Part shown: piece by piece, positions 60,390-64,000 of the stretch | Numbering within the stretch: position 1 is the first letter of the stretch | How the letters are laid out: each line of letters opens with the position of its first letter | Assembly (NCBI GenBank): GCA_030280995.1 | Contig: JASXTE010000015.1 | Coordinates: 22,650,501 to 22,714,500, forward strand | Source: Hemileia vastatrix | Lineage: Eukaryota; Basidiomycota; Pucciniomycetes; Pucciniales; Zaghouaniaceae | Length of the DNA stretch: 64,000 bases | Direction of reading: 5' to 3' | Notes under the pieces: generated by a model | Seen by the model: only the letters and a program-made list of their open reading frames with translations | What the model was told of the DNA's origin: nothing | Database searches by the model: none | Position numbers and translations under genes: made by a program

Positions 60390-60431
60390 TATGTAATGAA
60401 AATATTGTTTTAACTAAATGAGCATTACAAG

Positions 60432-60541
60432 TATTGGCTATGATGTGGGCAAATTCCTTTTTCTATTCAAAAACAATACTTTATTTCTTGTGACTAGACT
60501 GTTTTATATACTATGGGCTGCGGCGTACGTGAGACCTAACA
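60432..60541 (-). repeat. copia-3 3' LTR
   Basis: On the minus strand it starts TGTTAGGTCTC after a G-rich tract and ends in an ATA, like copia-2. About 110 bp; the left limit is set by similarity to the TATTGG edge of copia-2. Confidence 0.7.
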
Positions 60542-60660
60542 CCTGCCCCTTTGACTAGATGCTGACATGTATAGCGAAGTATTACAAGTAATAATATTAA
60601 CTAAAATTTAAGTAAAATAGAAAGTAAAAGAGATAAAAATAGTTCCACTCATATTATCCC

Positions 60661-60918
60661 CAAAACTTAACAAGCACTCTCGTGATTTTGTTTGTTCATG
60701 GCTTTAGTCATTATATTGGCTAATTGTGATTTTGTTGGTATCCATTCAATTGTAGCTTTACCCTTATATAGTTGCTCATTAATAAAGAAGAATTCACGTT
60801 CACTATGTCTTATTCTCTTGTTTGATGTTTCATCATTTGATACTTTAATTGAGGCTTGATTGTCACACATCAGTTTGAATTGTCCTGTGAAATTTATTAG
60901 ATAAATAGGGGGTATCAA
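60661..60918 (-). pseudogene. copia-3 RNase H C-terminal fragment
   Basis: An open minus-strand frame with CDNQASIKVSNDETSNKRIRH and WIPTKSQLANIMTKAM is close to the end of the copia-2 polyprotein. The element is truncated at about 60905, where unrelated sequence starts. Confidence 0.85.
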
Positions 60919-61270
60919 TGTTGACTGATCTGCAATTAAATTAATTGCGGATAAAAATCATTATACCCCAATTATCTTACACAATTATTTTTGCTAATAA
61001 TTGGATAATTAGATCTTTTATGTGTCAATGTTCACCTCTATCCAACATTTTTATCCTCAATTTTACATAACAACATCTTGGACAAATTCTGTCATAACCA
61101 CATCCTGTCTATTCATTCTATCTGTTCAGAACCCCTCCCCATCTCATCTGTTTGTTTCTTCTCCTTTTCATCTTCAAATATTTCAACATGCCTCATCCTC
61201 ATAGATCTTCTCAATGACAGGCTTCCCCCTGTTTTTCTTCAAATCCCACTACTCCCTCTTTCCCCTTCTA
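60919..61270. other. spacer with a small hairpin
   Basis: AT-rich; includes the near-palindrome GCAATTAAATTAATTGC near 60940. A possible upstream exon of the next gene could lie near 61188, unproven. Confidence 0.4.
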
Positions 61271-61271
61271 A

Positions 61272-62451
61272 GCTGAGAAATCAAAGACCATCCAACTAAA
61301 AAAGATGATCACCTCATACTTATCAACTGGCTAAAAACTAAAGCTAATTATGATTCCTGTTTTGGTACTGAGAATTCAACTAAATTAGGAAGGCCCCATG
61401 CATCAAAAGTCAATAGATATCTTCTAATGGCCAATGAATTAAGAAACAAGACAAAGGGAAGTATTGATCTTTTTCCTAAACAGATGTCTGAACACTTCAA
61501 GCACTATCAATCCAAATACAAGAAGGCTAAGACTCTTTCATCTTCCACTGGTTTTGGTATTACCAACCTTGATGTCACTAAGGGCATCAATTCTATAGAT
61601 GATAAACTTGATTCTTTATGTCCTTACTTTAAAGAGATGGATTCCATATTTGGAGAGAAAGTGGATGTTAATCCTGCAAACATGTTGGATGGAGAAGATG
61701 ATATCTCTGAACATGATTTCAAAATAAATCTTTTTCCTTCCTCTTCTACTCAAGCCTCCCCTCATTTAACATCCACAAATCAAGATATATTTTCAGTTGA
61801 TCCTTATGGAAATATAAATCAACCTGATCTCACTCAAGTTTTTATTTTTTTTATTTACATCTCTTTTTTACATTTCAAAAAAGGCAAACAAAAAAAACCA
61901 GGAACCACAATCAAGCAATTCTGAAGCTAGCATTGATAATGAAGATGAGAATATTACCTCCAAAAAAAAGCAAAGACCATCAACTACTCTGAATTTCAAT
62001 AGTCAAAGAAAACAAATCAGAGATAGTTTTTCCCAAACTCCTTTTTCTTCCATTGATGTTTTTCTGGAGAAATGTGAATCTGGTAAGTGATAGCATACCT
62101 CTTAATAAGTAAGTGAGATTTTATTTTCATTTTTTAATATTTTTTTCATTCTAGGTAAAGTTGAAGTTGCAAGAGATACTCTCAACTTTCAAAAGAAACA
62201 ATACAAGCTCTCTTTATGCAGGGATGATAGGGCACAAGATTTGGAGGAGAAGAAATTCAAGCTCTCTTTACAGAAGGATGAGAGGGAGGGCACATGACTT
62301 GGAGGAGAAGAAATTTGAGATAAAGAAAGAGAAGAAGGCTCTTGAGTAAAATTTCCAATTGAATCAGATCAAACTCAAGTATCAACTTGAAGATGGTTCC
62401 AAAAAGAAAGTTTTCTCAATAGAATGTGTTAAAGCAAATAAATCTGTTTAG
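61272..62451 (+). pseudogene. SANT/Myb-like, transposon-associated-type protein, broken
   Basis: An open frame from about 61272 reads DHLILINWLKTKANYDSCFG, then KHYQSKYKKAKTLSSSTGFG and LDSLCPYFKEMDSIFG. This layout recalls fungal and plant SANT/Myb-like proteins often linked to Harbinger-type transposons or their derivatives. A 72-bp intron (62083-62154, GTAAGT...TTCTAG) joins to a Lys/Glu-rich coiled-coil tail with an internal repeat of about 54 bp. Breaks: a frame change near 61880 in an A run, another near 62290, and TAA near 62347. The start codon is uncertain; the first in-frame ATG is 61427. Family assignment is by pattern only. Confidence 0.5.
62083..62154 (+). other. intron in the SANT/Myb-like pseudogene
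   Basis: GTAAGTGATAG...TTTTTTCATTCTAG, 72 bp, inside a Gly codon. Removal joins FLEKCESG to KVEVARDTLNFQ. Confidence 0.65.
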
Positions 62452-63394
62452 GAAATTGAACACTTAATGAAATTTTTTGATTGATTACTAGTTTTTTTAT
62501 TTTATTTCCCATTTCATTTGTTTATAATTTTTTGCACATGAAATTTAACTAGTATAATCACAGGGGGAAAAACATGAACTAGACTTTGAGTTCATTTGGA
62601 ACCCTATTCCATGCATGGGTGCATTTCTGTGACAAAACATGGAATGTCACTTTTTGGGCCAAGGGCATGACTCTAGAAGTAACTGTTTCAGAGCCCTTGA
62701 TTCTTTTGTTTGTCTGAAGTTAACATCCCCCTTTGTTAATACTCCTACCCCTCTTTCATTTATCCTCCTTCTCCTCAATCTTCATAAGTGATTCATTTTT
62801 TTTATTCTTGTTGCTTTTATCATAAATTCTTGGTTTCACCCTCTTCATTAGATAAATTTCTTAGTCTGATATACTAAATAATATTTTCCTTTTATTTTTC
62901 GCTTATTACCTTCTTTCTCATTCTATTATGTCTCTGCCTCACACTCTTCATATTAGTTTTTAAAGCTCCCTCAGTTCACAATTGAGGATTTAGGTAGGTA
63001 GCAATTATTGTTAGTTTCATAAGTTGAAAAAAATAAATTGATATAAATTTTTTTATTTTATTTTATATTCAAAAGCTACTTAATACATTTACTGGTGTAT
63101 CTATTTGTATATATATACACATTAAGAAGAAAATATATGTAGTGCTGTATAATTAGGATGATAAGGGTTATAATTCAACAATAGTAAAATAATTACTTTG
63201 GATTTAAAGATTTAAATTATGAGGATCTATCTTCATAGTACTTTTTTTAATGCTAAAAATTAATGTATTTTATATAAGAACATCTCTCCTCTTTAATATA
63301 TATTTACATACATTTAGGTATCATTATCATTACATTTTCATAAATAATGATTTTTTAAACATAAGATAACTTACTATCAAATATTTAAAGTGGT
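62452..63394. other. AT-rich intergenic stretch
   Basis: No gene or repeat is recognised. Confidence 0.55.
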
Positions 63395-63765
63395 TGTGGT
63401 GGAGAGAGGAAGATGAGGAGCAGGTGGGTGTGGTAGTTTCAAAAGTAGGTGGGGGTGGTGGCAAAAGGAGAAGGATATGATGTTGGAGGTTGTAGTGGTA
63501 GAGAGAGGGGTGGTGGTGGTGAGAGGAGGAGGAGGAGGAGGAGGTGGTGGTGGTGAGAGGAGGAGGAGGTGGTGGTGGTGGCAAAAGGAGGAGGTGGTGG
63601 TGGTGGCAGAAAGAGGAGGAGATGGTGGTGGTGGGGGTGGTGGGGGTGGTGAGAGGAGGTGGTGGAGGGGGTGGTGGTGGCAAGAGGGGTGGTGGTAGTG
63701 GTAAGAGGAGGAGGTGTTGGTGTTGGCAAGAGGAGGAGAAGGTGGTTGTGGTGGCAAGAGGTGTG
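63395..63765 (+). repeat. GGT/GAGGAG purine-rich minisatellite
   Basis: Irregular tandem blocks of GGTGGTGGTGG, GAGGAGGAGG and GGCAAGAGG. The plus strand is almost free of C. Several frames stay open on both strands as a result; these Gly/Val or Pro/Thr/Ser/His-rich frames are not called as genes. Confidence 0.9.
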
Positions 63766-64000
63766 ATATATTACTTTTCAATTATACACAAGTTTCAATA
63801 AATAATTATCTAAAAAAAATCTAACTAACTACTTTACAAGAGCATACTCATTTATATATCTTTAAGTAAAAGTGCATATGATGCTCTTTTTCTTTACAAA
63901 ATTTTAAATAGTAATTTAGTACTTTTGGATCTAGTTTCTCCCACATGTTATCTACACCTTTTACCCTATTTACATTTATCTTTCCTCCATCTATGGCTTT
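63766..64000. other. AT-rich end of window
   Basis: Nothing is recognised. Confidence 0.5.

Larger units (their letters stand above)
53685..60431 (-). mobile_element. Tc1/mariner element split by nested copia insertions
   Basis: A terminal repeat CAGTGGGTGGCAACAAGTTTTTGGCACCCC starts at 53685 after TA, typical for Tc1/mariner ends. The transposase remnants lie on the minus strand at 60389-60264 and 54565-53848. The right terminal repeat was not found; a copia-3 LTR begins at 60432. Confidence 0.8.

Noticed and set aside
63330..63801. Pro/Thr/Ser/His-rich minus-strand and Gly/Val-rich plus-strand frames
   Set aside because: Several frames on both strands are open at once over a GGT/GAGGAG minisatellite; none has a non-repetitive domain.

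Overview
This window is AT-rich eukaryotic DNA made mostly of transposable elements. Short introns (70 and 72 bp), chromodomain Ty3/gypsy elements and Ty1/copia elements of a basidiomycete-like type suggest a fungus. An AT-rich basidiomycete such as a rust is my best guess, but this is inference because no marker gene settles it.

Layout. 1-13.24 kb: a decayed Ty1/copia element (copia-1, 5' end outside the window), split by a full-length chromodomain Ty3/gypsy element (Ty3-A, 386-9535, CTACT target duplication). 13.24-13.84 kb: a 604-bp foldback element touching the copia-1 LTR. 15.6-18.4 kb: a 235-bp host segment present twice, each copy followed at the same base by a lone Ty3 LTR of a different subfamily. 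18.8-20.95 kb: a pure A+T satellite with a 7-bp unit. 22.9-27.3 kb and 45.1-49.7 kb: two copies of a 4.5-kb segmental duplication carrying a 209-codon gene of unknown function, two CACTG-ended MITEs with 3-bp target duplications, a tRNA-like promoter segment and an internal 180-bp repeat. Between the copies (27.3-45.1 kb) lie retroelement fragments: Ty3-B, Ty3-C (minus), Ty3-D (minus, another family), copia-4, an inverted copia-5 LTR and Ty3-E. 50.8-52.4 kb: the only convincing host genes, a divergent pair made of a 329-codon ORF (minus) and a two-exon oxidoreductase-like-domain gene (plus), sharing a 150-bp spacer with perfect 20-bp repeats. 53.7-60.9 kb: a Tc1/mariner element hit by a copia solo LTR, itself hit by a young copia element (copia-2, identical 112-bp LTRs); a copia-3 fragment lies beside them. 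61.2-62.5 kb: a broken gene resembling SANT/Myb-like transposon-associated proteins. 63.4-63.8 kb: a GGT/GAGGAG minisatellite.

The most interesting signal is a second reading frame inside the gag region of Ty3-A (2356-2889). The same overlapping frame is open in the diverged element Ty3-B (29447-29937), where the main gag frame has stops, and hand-counted differences fall mostly at third positions of the overlapping frame. This suggests an overlapping protein, or recoded part of Gag, under selection.
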